Shown here: piece by piece, positions 24,925 to 34,668 of the stretch | How the letters are laid out: every line of letters starts with the position of its first letter | Position numbering within the stretch: the first letter of the stretch is position 1 | Assembly (NCBI RefSeq): GCF_900091655.1 | Contig: NZ_LT594621.1 | Coordinates: 186,001 to 250,000 of the forward strand | Reading direction: 5' to 3' | DNA: 64,000 nt | Source: Culturomica massiliensis | GTDB taxonomy: Bacteria; Bacteroidota; Bacteroidia; Bacteroidales; Marinifilaceae | Made by a program: the position numbers and the translations under genes | The notes under the pieces: generated by a model | Database searches by the model: none | The model's input: only the letters and a program-made list of their open reading frames with translations | What the model was told of the DNA's origin: nothing

Positions 24925-24973
24925 TTTATTTACGACAGAATCCGCAAAATTTGCGGATTCTGTCGTAAATAAA
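24925..24973. terminator. 24-bp perfect inverted repeat ending the nrf operon
   Basis: The arms at 24925-24948 and 24950-24973 are exact reverse complements with a 1-nt centre. The core is GCGGATTCTGTCGTAAAT. No T run follows. It carries the TCGTAAAT core shared with other intergenic repeats. The 24974-25182 remainder shows no gene. Confidence 0.7.
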
Positions 24974-25182
24974 GAATGTATTTAATTTCTATTTTGAACG
25001 GCGGGAATCTGATGTCCCTTCAGATTTTTATACAACCGTTTTCCTGTTTCTTCTTTTGCGTTATTTCCATTTAACCGTCGGTTTTGTCGTTTCAGTATTG
25101 AAAATATCTGTTTCAATGGATTCCGGATTCATTGTCTTTCGGAAAAAAATATTTTTGTTCCGAACTATATAAAATATTTCAG

Positions 25183-28100
25183 ATGTTTCACGCCATTGTA
25201 CATTTTTCAATCAGAAACAAATTGTTTGTCGGATTGACGACATTGTTCTTATTGCTCGGAGGTTTGTATGCGATGATGACTTTACCGGTAGATGCCGTTC
25301 CCGATATTACCAATAATCAGGTGCAAATTGTGACGGTGTCTCCGACCTTGGCTCCACAGGAAGTGGAGCAACTGATTACCTCCCCGGTCGAAATAGCCAT
25401 GAGTAATATCATGAATGTAACGGAAATCCGTTCAGTGTCTCGTTTCGGACTATCGCTTGTGACGGTGGTATTTGATGAAAAAGTACCGACATTGGATGCC
25501 CGGCAGTTGATCAACGAGCAGATACAGGCTGTGGCCGGAGAGATTCCTTCGGAATTGGGAATGCCGGAGTTGATGCCGATTACGACAGGGTTAGGAGAGA
25601 TTTATCAATATATTTTGAAGGTTGCTCCGGGATATGAGAAGAGGTATGATGCGATGGAGTTGCGGACGATTCAGGATTGGATCGTTAAACGGCAGTTATC
25701 CGGAATCCCCGGGATTGTGGAAATCAATAGTTTCGGAGGCTATTTAAAGCAATACGAGGTGGCGGTTGATCCGTCGGCTTTGTATTCGTTGAATATTACC
25801 ATTAGTGATGTATTCGATGCTTTGACGAAAAACAACCAGAATACGGGAGGCAGTTATATAGAGAAAGTAAACCATGCTTATTATATCCGTTCGGAAGGTA
25901 TGATCAATAGCCTGAAGGATATCGAGCATATTGTCGTGGCTAACCGAAATGGTATACCTGTTCATATTAACGATTTGGCAAAAGTACGTTTTGGGGCACC
26001 GAAGCGTTTTGGGGCGATGACAATGGACGGGCAGGGAGAATGTGTCGGCGGTATTGCCATGATGCTGAAAGGAGCTAATGCCAATGTGGTGACTCAGGAA
26101 TTGGAAAAACGGGTTGAAAAGTTGCAAAAGATACTGCCGGAGGGTATTTCTATCGAACCTTACCTGAACCGTTCCGCTCTGGTAAACCGGAATATTTCTA
26201 CGGTAATATCCAATCTGATAGATGGAGCCGTTATCGTATTTTTAGTATTGATTTTGTTTTTAGGAAATTTGCGGGGGGGCTTGATTGTGGCTTCTGTGAT
26301 ACCGTTGGCGATGCTGTTTGCTTTTATTCTGATGCGGGTGTTCGGGGTTTCGGCTAATCTGATGAGTTTGGGAGCGATTGACTTCGGGATTGTGGTGGAT
26401 GGTTCTATTGTGATTCTGGAAGGAATATTGGCTCATATTTATAGCCGGCAATTCCGGGGAAGACATCTTACACAGGCAGAAATGGATACGGAGGTTGCTG
26501 AAGGTGCCGGAAGTGTCGTACGTTCCGCTACTTTTGCCGTACTGATTATTCTGATTGTATTTTTCCCGATCCTGACGTTGACGGGCATCGAGGGAAAATA
26601 TTTTATTCCGATGGCGAAGACTTTGGTGTTTTGTATTATCGGAGCCTTATTGTTGTCGTTGACTTACGTACCGATGATGGCTTCGCTGTTTTTAAAGAAA
26701 GAAATCAGGGACAAACAAACCTGGAGCGATCGGTTTTTTAACGGTTTGAATAAAGTATATCAGCGGACATTGACATTTTGTCTGCGGTTTAAGTGGAGTA
26801 CTGTGGTGGTTGCTTTTTCTGCTTTGATCGGGAGTGTATTGCTTTTTACCAGATTGGGGGCCGAATTTATTCCGACATTGGACGAGGGCGATTTTGCCAT
26901 GCAGATGACTTTACCTGCCGGAAGTTCATTGAGCAATAGTATCGAAATCTCCACGCAGGCGCAGGATGTCCTGATGAAAAAATTTCCTGAAATTAAACAT
27001 GTGGTGGCTAAAATCGGTACGGCGGAAGTTCCGACGGATCCGATGGCGGTAGAAGATGCAGATGTAATGATTATCATGAAACCTTTCGATGAGTGGACGA
27101 GTGCTGCAAGTCGTGCCGAAATGGTGGAGAAGATGAAAAAAGCACTGGAACCGCTGGAATCTAAAGCGGAATTTAACTTCAGCCAGCCGATACAATTGCG
27201 TTTCAATGAGCTGATGACGGGTGCCAAAGCGGATATTGCCGTCAAACTTTATGGGGAAGATGTGCATGAATTGTATGCCCGGGCAAAAGAAGCCGCCGCA
27301 TATGTGGAAAAGATTCCCGGTGCAGCCGATGTCATTGTAGAGCAGACAATGGGATTACCTCAGTTGGTAGTGGAATACGACCGGACGAAACTGGCCCGTT
27401 ACGGAATTAATATCGAGGAGTTGAATACGGTGATCCGTACGGCTTACGCCGGAGAGATTGCCGGGGTCGTGTTTGAGAATGAGCGGCGTTTTGATTTGGT
27501 GGTGCGTTTGGATAAGGATAAGGTTGCTGATTTTAACATCGATAAGTTGTTCGTACACACGTCGGAAGGCATACAACTTCCTTTGAGTGAGGTGGCCAGG
27601 ATCGATTTGGTGAACGGGCCTTTGCAAATCAACCGGGATGCTACCAAACGACGGATTGTGATCGGGGTGAATGTGCGGGATGCTGATATTCAGCAGGTGG
27701 TAGCGCAGATTCAGGAAACATTGGATAAGAATGTACGTCTGAAACCGGGATATTATTTCGAGTACGGAGGTCAGTTTGAGAATTTGCAGAATGCTATCAG
27801 TACACTGCTGATTGTGATTCCGGTAGCATTGGCATTGATACTGTTGTTGTTGTTCTTTGCTTTCCGTAGTGTGACCTATACACTGGTGGTGTTCAGTACG
27901 GTACCCCTGTCGCTGATCGGGGGTATACTGGCTTTGTGGTTGCGGGGACTGCCTTTTAGTATTTCGGCCGGTGTCGGGTTTATCGCTCTTTTCGGAGTCG
28001 CTGTGTTAAACGGTATATTGATGATCAATCGTTTTACCGAATGCCGGAAGGAAAGCCGGTATGAGAAGACCACCCGGGTCGTGATCCGGGAGAGTACTCC

Positions 28101-29505
28101 TCATTTGTTACGTCCGGTATTTCTGACCGGGTTGGTCGCTTCGCTGGGTTTTGTACCTATGGCTATTGCTACTTCGGCCGGGGCGGAAGTACAACGGCCT
28201 TTGGCTACGGTTGTGATTGGCGGGTTGGTTGTTTCGACAATCCTGACGTTGATTGTTATTCCGGTATTTTATCAGATTGTCCATTCCGTTGTTATGTTGA
28301 AAAGAGGGTATTTATTAAAGCGATTTTTCGGTGTCGTTATGCTGGGATTGATGTTACTGTTGCCGGGACGGATGCAGGCGCAGGATCAGGTACGGCGTTT
28401 GACTTTAGAACAGGTGGTGGATTTGGCCGTAAAAAACAGCCCCCGTTTGAAAATTGCAGAGGCGCAGATGGAGAGCAACCGGATAGGACGGGGAGAGATT
28501 GCCGAGTTACCTGCAACGGAATTTAATTATTCATGGGGCCAGCTGAACGGCGAAGGACGTGACGATTATCAACTGGAAGTCAGTCAGAGTTTGGGTTCGG
28601 TATTGACTCCTTTTTATAAGAATGTTTTGGTAAAACGGCAACTGGAAACCGGTAAAAATTATAAGCTATTGGTAGAGAGGGAAGTAAAGGCCGAAGCCAA
28701 AAGGGCCTGGAGTTATTATGTATATGCTTACCATCTGTCGGAGTTATACCGGGAGCAATCCGGTTTGGCTGATCGCTTACAGCAGGCCGGGGAGTTACGT
28801 TACCGGCAGGGGGAGATTACCTTGTTGGAAAAGAGCATGACCTCTACGTTGGCGGCGGATATGCGAACCCGTCTGTTTCAGGCACAGGAAGAATTGAAAG
28901 TGGCAGCCCGGCGTTTGCAATGGGCTTGCTATACGGATACGCTGATCGAGCCGGTACGGGTGGATATGTCATTGTATGCAGTAGATTCCGTAATGGAAAA
29001 CGACGTATACCGGAATTATTACAATAGCCTGACAAATGAGAAGAAGGCAATGCTGAATGTGGAGCGGAGCCGTTTTTTCCCGGAACTGTCGTTCGGATAT
29101 GTACGTCAGAATATAATGCCGTTGAAGGGATTGAACTCGTGGACTGTCGGTGTTGCCGTACCGCTTTATTTTGTACCTCAGCGTAGTAAAATCAGACAAG
29201 CGCGGATAGCTGCCGATATCAGCCGGATAGAAACCGACCGGAGTATCCGGGAATTGCACAACCGGGTCGATGAATTGAGGGTGCAGTTGAATAAATATGG
29301 AGAAAGCGTGAGATATTACCGTTCTTCTGCCCTTCGTGAAGCGGAGGAATTGATGAAAGCCGCTGATCTGATGTTTCGGGAAAGCGAGACGGATATCGTT
29401 GAATATATACAGAGCCTGAATGCTGTTAAGGAAATACGCAGAGGATATATCGAGGCCGTATATCAGTATAATATTGCGGCTTTGGAATATGAATTATATA
29501 GGTGA
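25183..29505 (+). CDS. cusA: CusA/CzcA-type heavy-metal RND pump fused to a TolC-like outer-membrane factor
   Basis: The product has 1440 residues. Residues 1 to about 1036 are a complete HME-RND pump with 12 TM segments. They include the proton-relay helix DFGIVVDGSIVILE (Asp about 400, Asp about 406, Glu about 413) diagnostic of metal exporters. Next comes a signal-peptide-like stretch (KRFFGVVMLGLMLLLPGRMQAQ, given here in part as GVVMLGLMLLLPG) and a TolC-like outer-membrane efflux domain (about 1068-1440). It should export Cu+/Ag+ or divalent metals from the periplasm, with the adaptor encoded downstream. I chose the ATG at 25183 (MFHAIVHFS) over an upstream TTG at 25132. Comparable fusions are known in Bacteroidota. 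Confidence 0.93.
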   Translation: MFHAIVHFSIRNKLFVGLTTLFLLLGGLYAMMTLPVDAVPDITNNQVQIVTVSPTLAPQEVEQLITSPVEIAMSNIMNVTEIRSVSRFGLSLVTVVFDEKVPTLDARQLINEQIQAVAGEIPSELGMPELMPITTGLGEIYQYILKVAPGYEKRYDAMELRTIQDWIVKRQLSGIPGIVEINSFGGYLKQYEVAVDPSALYSLNITISDVFDALTKNNQNTGGSYIEKVNHAYYIRSEGMINSLKDIEHIVVANRNGIPVHINDLAKVRFGAPKRFGAMTMDGQGECVGGIAMMLKGANANVVTQELEKRVEKLQKILPEGISIEPYLNRSALVNRNISTVISNLIDGAVIVFLVLILFLGNLRGGLIVASVIPLAMLFAFILMRVFGVSANLMSLGAIDFGIVVDGSIVILEGILAHIYSRQFRGRHLTQAEMDTEVAEGAGSVVRSATFAVLIILIVFFPILTLTGIEGKYFIPMAKTLVFCIIGALLLSLTYVPMMASLFLKKEIRDKQTWSDRFFNGLNKVYQRTLTFCLRFKWSTVVVAFSALIGSVLLFTRLGAEFIPTLDEGDFAMQMTLPAGSSLSNSIEISTQAQDVLMKKFPEIKHVVAKIGTAEVPTDPMAVEDADVMIIMKPFDEWTSAASRAEMVEKMKKALEPLESKAEFNFSQPIQLRFNELMTGAKADIAVKLYGEDVHELYARAKEAAAYVEKIPGAADVIVEQTMGLPQLVVEYDRTKLARYGINIEELNTVIRTAYAGEIAGVVFENERRFDLVVRLDKDKVADFNIDKLFVHTSEGIQLPLSEVARIDLVNGPLQINRDATKRRIVIGVNVRDADIQQVVAQIQETLDKNVRLKPGYYFEYGGQFENLQNAISTLLIVIPVALALILLLLFFAFRSVTYTLVVFSTVPLSLIGGILALWLRGLPFSISAGVGFIALFGVAVLNGILMINRFTECRKESRYEKTTRVVIRESTPHLLRPVFLTGLVASLGFVPMAIATSAGAEVQRPLATVVIGGLVVSTILTLIVIPVFYQIVHSVVMLKRGYLLKRFFGVVMLGLMLLLPGRMQAQDQVRRLTLEQVVDLAVKNSPRLKIAEAQMESNRIGRGEIAELPATEFNYSWGQLNGEGRDDYQLEVSQSLGSVLTPFYKNVLVKRQLETGKNYKLLVEREVKAEAKRAWSYYVYAYHLSELYREQSGLADRLQQAGELRYRQGEITLLEKSMTSTLAADMRTRLFQAQEELKVAARRLQWACYTDTLIEPVRVDMSLYAVDSVMENDVYRNYYNSLTNEKKAMLNVERSRFFPELSFGYVRQNIMPLKGLNSWTVGVAVPLYFVPQRSKIRQARIAADISRIETDRSIRELHNRVDELRVQLNKYGESVRYYRSSALREAEELMKAADLMFRESETDIVEYIQSLNAVKEIRRGYIEAVYQYNIAALEYELYR

Positions 29506-29703
29506 AATTAATAATCGGGGAGCATCTGCCGGCTGTCGTAGATTTAAGGATTTTAGGAAAGATAGTGTCTTTTATTTGTAATTGAAAAGCCGATCTGCGA
29601 ATTCCGGGTGTTTTTGAGGAAGCGACGAAAGCAGTAAATTAAAGAAACCGATCCGGAGAAGGAGAAGTTCAACAAATAGGAATATGATTAAATTTAATAT
29701 AAG

Positions 29704-30600
29704 ATGAAACAAAGAATAGTTTTACCGTTGTTGTTATCCGTATTAGCGGCATGTAGCGGTTCCGGCAACCGGGCTGAAAAAGAAACGGCCGTTACAACGG
29801 ACACTGTTTTGACGACTTTAGCCGATCCGGATACGATAAAGACGGATGCCGTCACTTCTGCAACATCGAAGCCGAATGAGGTATTGTTTAACGGAACGAT
29901 GATCGTGCCGCCCGATTGTCAGGCGACCGTTACCGTCCTTATGGGAGGAACGGTGAAAAACAGCAGTCTGTTGTCCGGAACGGTTGTCCGAAAAGGACAG
30001 GTATTGGTGATACTTGAGAATCCGGCTTTTATCGACCTGCAACAGTCGTATTTGGATAGTCGTGCACAGTTGGAATACCTGGAAGCGGAATACAGGCGAC
30101 AACAGACACTGGCTAAAGAACAAGCCGCTTCGCAGAAAAAACTGCAACAGAGTAAAGCCGATTATTTATCGATGAAGAGTAAGGAACAGGCGGCAGCAGC
30201 CCAATTGCAATTGTTGGGGATCGATCCAATCCGCATAGAAGAAAGCGGGATACGTCCTTATTTGGAGGTAAAATCCCCTATAGACGGGTATGTGGGAAAT
30301 GTGCGCATCAATCCGGGAAAACATATTGCGGCCGGAGAGCCGGTATGTGATGTGATCAATAAAGAGCGGACATTGTTACGCTTGGTGGCTTATGAAAAAG
30401 ATCTGGCATATATACAAAAAGGAGCCGTAGTCGAATTTACCGTGAACGGTATCGGGAATCAGGTTTTCCGGGGTACATTGATTTCTGTCGGTCAGCAGGT
30501 AGACGAAATCAGTCGTTCGCTGGAGATTTATGCCCGGGTGGATACGGTTGAAGAGATGTTTCGTCCCGGAATGTATGTCACGGCGCGGATTCTTCATTGA
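29704..30600 (+). CDS. RND efflux periplasmic adaptor (CusB-like) lipoprotein
   Basis: The 298-residue protein has a lipoprotein signal (lipobox LAAC, Cys about 17), a Thr/Asp-rich linker and the membrane-fusion fold: a lipoyl half VVRKGQVLVILENP, an alpha-hairpin (DSRAQLEYLEAEYRRQQ to about residue 160), and a second lipoyl half VKSPIDGYVGNV followed by beta-barrel and proximal domains. It is shorter than E. coli CusB and lacks an evident N-terminal Met-rich metal-binding part. It follows the pump-channel fusion by 198 bp and completes the tripartite exporter. Confidence 0.9.
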   Translation: MKQRIVLPLLLSVLAACSGSGNRAEKETAVTTDTVLTTLADPDTIKTDAVTSATSKPNEVLFNGTMIVPPDCQATVTVLMGGTVKNSSLLSGTVVRKGQVLVILENPAFIDLQQSYLDSRAQLEYLEAEYRRQQTLAKEQAASQKKLQQSKADYLSMKSKEQAAAAQLQLLGIDPIRIEESGIRPYLEVKSPIDGYVGNVRINPGKHIAAGEPVCDVINKERTLLRLVAYEKDLAYIQKGAVVEFTVNGIGNQVFRGTLISVGQQVDEISRSLEIYARVDTVEEMFRPGMYVTARILH

Positions 30601-30689
30601 CAGACCTAAATGAGTCCGGAACCTTATCGGCGGTGTAAAATATATGCGTTGTTTTACAACAAGGATAAATTTATTAATTTTGACCTTCG

Positions 30690-31742
30690 ATGAAACTATA
30701 TCCCGTTATTTTCAGAAGGCGTTTTTTGCTGATTATAACCATCATATCGGCAGTCGTCGCATCCTTGATTCATTTTCCTGAATTGATATCGCTTTTCGAT
30801 GTCTATGAGGCGTTCAGCCTTTTTCCGGGGATGAGAGGACTGGATGTGGCTTTTGAAATTATCTTTACCTTTCTTTCTCTGTTAGTTTTGTTTGCCATAA
30901 ATACATTGGTTTTCAGGTTTGACGATAAAAATGTGAAGATCGGAATCGGGCATATTGCATTTTCTTTTGTGATTACCTGGATATCGAGTAGTTGCCTGGG
31001 ACAGTTTTTCGTTTATTTACACGAGCATTTTGATATTCCAGCCATCGACGCGATGGTACATCATTATTTGCATCCGTTGCGGGATTTTATTATTACCAGT
31101 ATTGTAACGGGAAGTTGTTATATCATTCATCTGGTCGGACGTCAGCAATCGATACAGTTGGAAAATGAACAGTTGAGGGCCGAGAGTCTGCAAAATCAAT
31201 ATGAGGCGTTGAAAAGTCAGATGAATCCGCATATGCTTTTCAATTCATTGAATACGTTACGCTCGCTGGTGCGGGAATCCCAGGATAAGGCTCAGGAGTA
31301 TATTCAGGAGTTGTCGCGGGTGTTGCGGTATACGTTGCAGGGAAATGAAATGCATCAGGTGCCTTTGTCCGGAGAGATGGAATTTGTGAACGCTTATATC
31401 TTTCTGCAAATGATGCGGTATGAAGACAATCTGACATTCGATATAAAGGTCGACAAAAGATTGTATGACAAACAGGTTCCGCCGATGGCTGTGCAACTTC
31501 TGATAGAAAATGCCATAAAACACAATGAAATCAGCAACCGTCGTCCGCTGACCATAACGATTCGGAACGAAAAGGAAGCATGGTTAAGTGTATGCAATCC
31601 GATCCAACCGAAAATTACAGGAGAATCGACCACTGGTGTCGGATTGGCAAATTTGAATAAACGTTATGAATTGCTGTTTCAGCGACAAATCGTAATAGAA
31701 ACTTCGGATAATGTCTTTTGTGTAAAAATTCCATTGTTATGA
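30690..31742 (+). CDS. LytS-type sensor histidine kinase
   Basis: This 350-residue protein has four predicted TM helices in residues 10-150, a short coiled linker (QSIQLENEQLRAESLQNQYEALKSQ in part) and a His_kinase-type domain starting at SQMNPHMLFNSLNTL, where His is the phosphorylation site. The C-terminal ATPase part shows QLLIENAIKHN and a reduced GVGLANLNKRY G-box. Its stop overlaps the start of the LytTR regulator (ATGA). It lies downstream of the metal pump on the same strand, so it may report envelope or metal stress, but that link is only positional. Confidence 0.9.
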   Translation: MKLYPVIFRRRFLLIITIISAVVASLIHFPELISLFDVYEAFSLFPGMRGLDVAFEIIFTFLSLLVLFAINTLVFRFDDKNVKIGIGHIAFSFVITWISSSCLGQFFVYLHEHFDIPAIDAMVHHYLHPLRDFIITSIVTGSCYIIHLVGRQQSIQLENEQLRAESLQNQYEALKSQMNPHMLFNSLNTLRSLVRESQDKAQEYIQELSRVLRYTLQGNEMHQVPLSGEMEFVNAYIFLQMMRYEDNLTFDIKVDKRLYDKQVPPMAVQLLIENAIKHNEISNRRPLTITIRNEKEAWLSVCNPIQPKITGESTTGVGLANLNKRYELLFQRQIVIETSDNVFCVKIPLL

Positions 31743-32512
31743 AAGCGGTAATTGTTGAGGACGAAAGGGCTGCCGTACGTAATCTTACGGCTTTGTTGAC
31801 GGATGTGACGCCCGAAATGGAAATAATCGCTGTTTTGGACAGTATTTCCGAATCGGTGGAATGGTTTAAAGAACACAAAAGTCCCGATCTGGTATTTATG
31901 GATATTCATTTGGCGGACGGATCGGCATTTGAGATTTTCAGGCACATCGAAATAGCCTGTCCTGTGATTTTTACAACTGCTTATGACGAATATGCTTTGA
32001 AAGCTTTTAAGGTGAATAGCGTGGATTATCTGTTAAAGCCCATAGGCGCGGAAGATGTGCGTAATGCATTGAAAAAGCTGGAGCTTTTTCGTACGGCGAC
32101 CGGAGAACCGGAGTCCGGAGAAGATATACAAGGATTAATCCGGATGTTGAGACGACAGGAGAGTTACAAAACTCATTTTCTGGTCCCCCAAAAGGGAGAT
32201 AAATTACTCCCGTTGTCTGTAGAGTCTGTTTACTATTTTTATATCAATGAAGGGATTGTGAAAGCCGTTACGATGGAGGGGAAAGAATACCCGGTTTCCC
32301 ATACATTGGATGAAATAGCTGATTCTTTGAATCCCATACGTTTTTTCCGGGTCAATCGTCAATACCTTATTGCCCGTAAAGCCATAAAAGACATTGATTT
32401 GTGGTTTAACGGCCGTTTGTCTGTCAATTTGATCGTTCCTGTTCCTGAAAAGATTCTGATCAGCAGGGTACGCGTGGCAGAATTTAAAGAATGGTTCGTA
32501 CACGGAGAATGA
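31739..32512 (+). CDS. LytTR-family response regulator
   Basis: The 257-residue regulator consists of a receiver domain (residues 1-120) with acidic pocket VEDE, phosphoacceptor Asp in LVFMDIHLADG, a TTAYDEYALKAF switch and KP in VDYLLKPIGAE. A C-terminal LytTR DNA-binding domain (about 150-257) contains FFRVNRQYLIARKAI. The ATG at 31739 overlaps the kinase stop and gives the canonical MKAVIVEDE start. The partner kinase is immediately upstream. Confidence 0.93.
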   Translation: MKAVIVEDERAAVRNLTALLTDVTPEMEIIAVLDSISESVEWFKEHKSPDLVFMDIHLADGSAFEIFRHIEIACPVIFTTAYDEYALKAFKVNSVDYLLKPIGAEDVRNALKKLELFRTATGEPESGEDIQGLIRMLRRQESYKTHFLVPQKGDKLLPLSVESVYYFYINEGIVKAVTMEGKEYPVSHTLDEIADSLNPIRFFRVNRQYLIARKAIKDIDLWFNGRLSVNLIVPVPEKILISRVRVAEFKEWFVHGE

Positions 32513-32516
32513 ATGG

Positions 32517-32595
32517 AATTTGCGATTCTTGTTGTTCCTACAGATTTCGCTGAGTTCGCGATACCTGTAGGGAGTTAATCAAAGAATCGTAAATT
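32517..32595. repeat. Nested inverted repeat at a convergent junction
   Basis: The outer arms AATTTGCGATTCTT (32517-32530) and AAGAATCGTAAATT (32582-32595) pair at 13 of 14 positions. The inner arms CCTACAG (32537-32543) and CTGTAGG (32565-32571) pair perfectly around AGATTTCGC-like sequence. It fills the spacer between convergent genes and belongs to the dispersed TCGTAAAT family. Confidence 0.6.
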
Positions 32596-32621
32596 GTTAA
32601 ACCGTTTTTTTCACTTGGTAT

Positions 32622-33830
32622 TTATTTTTTCCGAAGGAATAAGGGAATTAACCCGAACAGTCCCAAGATACATAGTATCACGGCGTTTTTCAAACGAAAC
32701 CGGAATTTTCCGGGACAGATCAGAAGACAGATAACGGCTAATCCGAAATTAAGAACCAGTGCTTTGTAAGAGATATCCGAAATCCTGGGGGTGACAAAGC
32801 GGTCTTCGTAAGAGGTGAACGACAATTGAAAAGGGAAAAGGTATTGTGCGATTTCTGTGCTAACCTGTTCCCGGTGTGCTATGTTTAAACTGTCCTGTAG
32901 GTTGTAATTCCGGGGATTTACGGCATATATCTTTTCGCTTTTTTTTCCGCTGATCCGGATCGTCCAGTAAAAAGCATCTCCGATAATCATCATATCTTCT
33001 GTTTGGGGGTCGAAGCCCGGAATAGGTAATTGTTGAAGTTTATAGCTTCCCGATTCGAGAACGTAGAACCGGTTTTGATCGTCCGTGAGAAAGCCGAGGT
33101 AATGCCGGCCGGGATATTCGGTGACATACAAGTGTTGCGGATGTATTTCCACCGGAATTTCGATAGGGCGTACGTAGGGACGGTCCCGAAGTTTTTTAAC
33201 ATGGAATAAGCGATGATTACGATCTGTAATAAGATAACCTTCGTCGTAGTCCTTGCGGGCTGTCGGATTGCCGGCAACGATACGCGCGGGAAAAGTAAAG
33301 CCTTTTTCTTGCAGTGCGCGGGTAAAATGTCCGCTTTTTTCTTCCCGTATCCGATTGGTAGCCATTTCGACAAATTCCATCCGGTCGGTCATCCGGAATA
33401 CGTCGTCGGGCATTTCCAGGTCGACCCGTTCGGGCATTGCTTCGAGCAGGGGATAAAGCGGCGTTTTTGCGGTGTTGATATGGGTGGTGTTGCTCCGGAA
33501 TATGAAGTATTCGCGTTGTATGGAGCGGCCGTCAACCGGAATACCTTCGATCGTTGCCGGTAAACGTCCGTCGGATAATAATTGACGATAGTAGAATGTG
33601 GGCAATATGCTGTCGAATTGATGTTCTGAATAGGTACGTCCCAAAACATCTTTGTATTCGACTTTCCCGTTAGCGTAATCCGGAAAGGCAAAAGAATGTA
33701 CAATCGGACTGTATAAAGTAAAAGGATAAGAGTCCGGACGGACTGTTGCGAAACGATAGCTCCAAGGGAGTAACCATGCCGAAAGAGCAGTAATTAGGAT
33801 GAATAATATGATTTTGCTGAATTTAGTCAT
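32622..33830 (-). CDS. DUF4857-like membrane-anchored protein of an ABC transport block
   Basis: The 402-residue protein has an N-terminal TM (about 8-27), a large extracytoplasmic domain (about 30-345) and two C-terminal TM segments (ALVLNFGLAVICLLI and NAVILCILGLFGLIPLF) ending in basic residues. I recall this architecture and its neighbourhood as DUF4857, a Bacteroidota family of unknown function found beside an ABC ATPase and permease. The soluble part should lie in the periplasm and could bind or hand over the transported molecule. It is last in a co-oriented block starting with a TonB receptor. Confidence 0.72.
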   Translation of the reverse strand: MTKFSKIILFILITALSAWLLPWSYRFATVRPDSYPFTLYSPIVHSFAFPDYANGKVEYKDVLGRTYSEHQFDSILPTFYYRQLLSDGRLPATIEGIPVDGRSIQREYFIFRSNTTHINTAKTPLYPLLEAMPERVDLEMPDDVFRMTDRMEFVEMATNRIREEKSGHFTRALQEKGFTFPARIVAGNPTARKDYDEGYLITDRNHRLFHVKKLRDRPYVRPIEIPVEIHPQHLYVTEYPGRHYLGFLTDDQNRFYVLESGSYKLQQLPIPGFDPQTEDMMIIGDAFYWTIRISGKKSEKIYAVNPRNYNLQDSLNIAHREQVSTEIAQYLFPFQLSFTSYEDRFVTPRISDISYKALVLNFGLAVICLLICPGKFRFRLKNAVILCILGLFGLIPLFLRKK

Positions 33831-33860
33831 GATAAATGCATATTTAGATTTTTGATTACA

Positions 33861-33919
33861 GATTTACGATTTTAGATTGATTCCGCAATCTTTTTCTGTA
33901 AAGAGAAGAATCGTAAATC
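33861..33919. repeat. Intergenic inverted repeat GATTTACGATT / AATCGTAAATC
   Basis: Perfect 11-bp arms at 33861-33871 and 33909-33919 lie in the 145-bp spacer between the DUF4857-like gene and the permease gene. This is one more member of the TCGTAAAT family, here within a same-strand block rather than at a convergent junction. Confidence 0.6.
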
Positions 33920-33975
33920 AGGTATAAATGTTGAATCAGATATTGAATTGAGTTTTAGTCATAATCCGGAGCTGG

Positions 33976-34647
33976 TCAATCTTGTTTTCCGGCAGTGAAA
34001 CGTAGTACCGATAACCAGGGAAAACCGACGACACATACCGTAAGTATAAGTAATATCAGAATCATCGGATTATAGGCTTCCGGAATATCGGATAGGAAAA
34101 AGAGCCTTAGTGTTGCTGCGGTAATGATTGCATTGATGACTCTGCCTTTCCAGGTGGGTTCCAGACATAACCAGGCAGTCAACAGGTAAGCTACAAGACC
34201 GGCCATATACCAGGGTAAAGTTGTCAGTAGGATACGGGAAACCAGTTCCGATGCAAGGATTGTATATAGATATCCGCCTAATAATAAGTAATGCAGAATG
34301 AAGAGTGACATCAGCATCATGAATCCGATACACTGCATCATGAGAATCATTCGCAGATGTGAGTAAGGCAGGTGGAGAGTCAATTTCAGCCGATTCATTT
34401 GCATTTCAGGTACGAATTGCACAATACCTGCCAATATTCCGATAAACAGGGGAAGGTATTGAAGCAGATCGATAAAGACGGTGTCTTTCTGTAATAGTAT
34501 TTCCCATACATGTCCCACTCCTTTAAATTGAGTGATCCGGTATATTTGAAACAATGCGTAGCCGATAAAGCCCGATCCGGCAACTGTGGCTATCAGCCAG
34601 AATATCCGCATTTTGATCCATTCCTTTATAAATATTGCTTTTTTCAT
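33976..34647 (-). CDS. ABC transporter permease-like membrane protein
   Basis: The 223-residue protein has about six hydrophobic segments (for example IFWLIATVAGSGFIGYALF, YLPLFIGILAGIVQFV, MLILLILTVCVVGFPWL) with an amphipathic entry near EMQMNRLKLTLHLP. This resembles the core of an ABC-2 type permease. It lies 21 bp downstream of the ATPase gene. A single short permease implies a homodimer. The direction of transport is not evident. ABC-2 permeases usually export, while the nearby TonB receptor would usually import. Confidence 0.75.
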   Translation of the reverse strand: MKKAIFIKEWIKMRIFWLIATVAGSGFIGYALFQIYRITQFKGVGHVWEILLQKDTVFIDLLQYLPLFIGILAGIVQFVPEMQMNRLKLTLHLPYSHLRMILMMQCIGFMMLMSLFILHYLLLGGYLYTILASELVSRILLTTLPWYMAGLVAYLLTAWLCLEPTWKGRVINAIITAATLRLFFLSDIPEAYNPMILILLILTVCVVGFPWLSVLRFTAGKQD

Positions 34648-34668
34648 ACTAATGAGATGTAAATGTGA

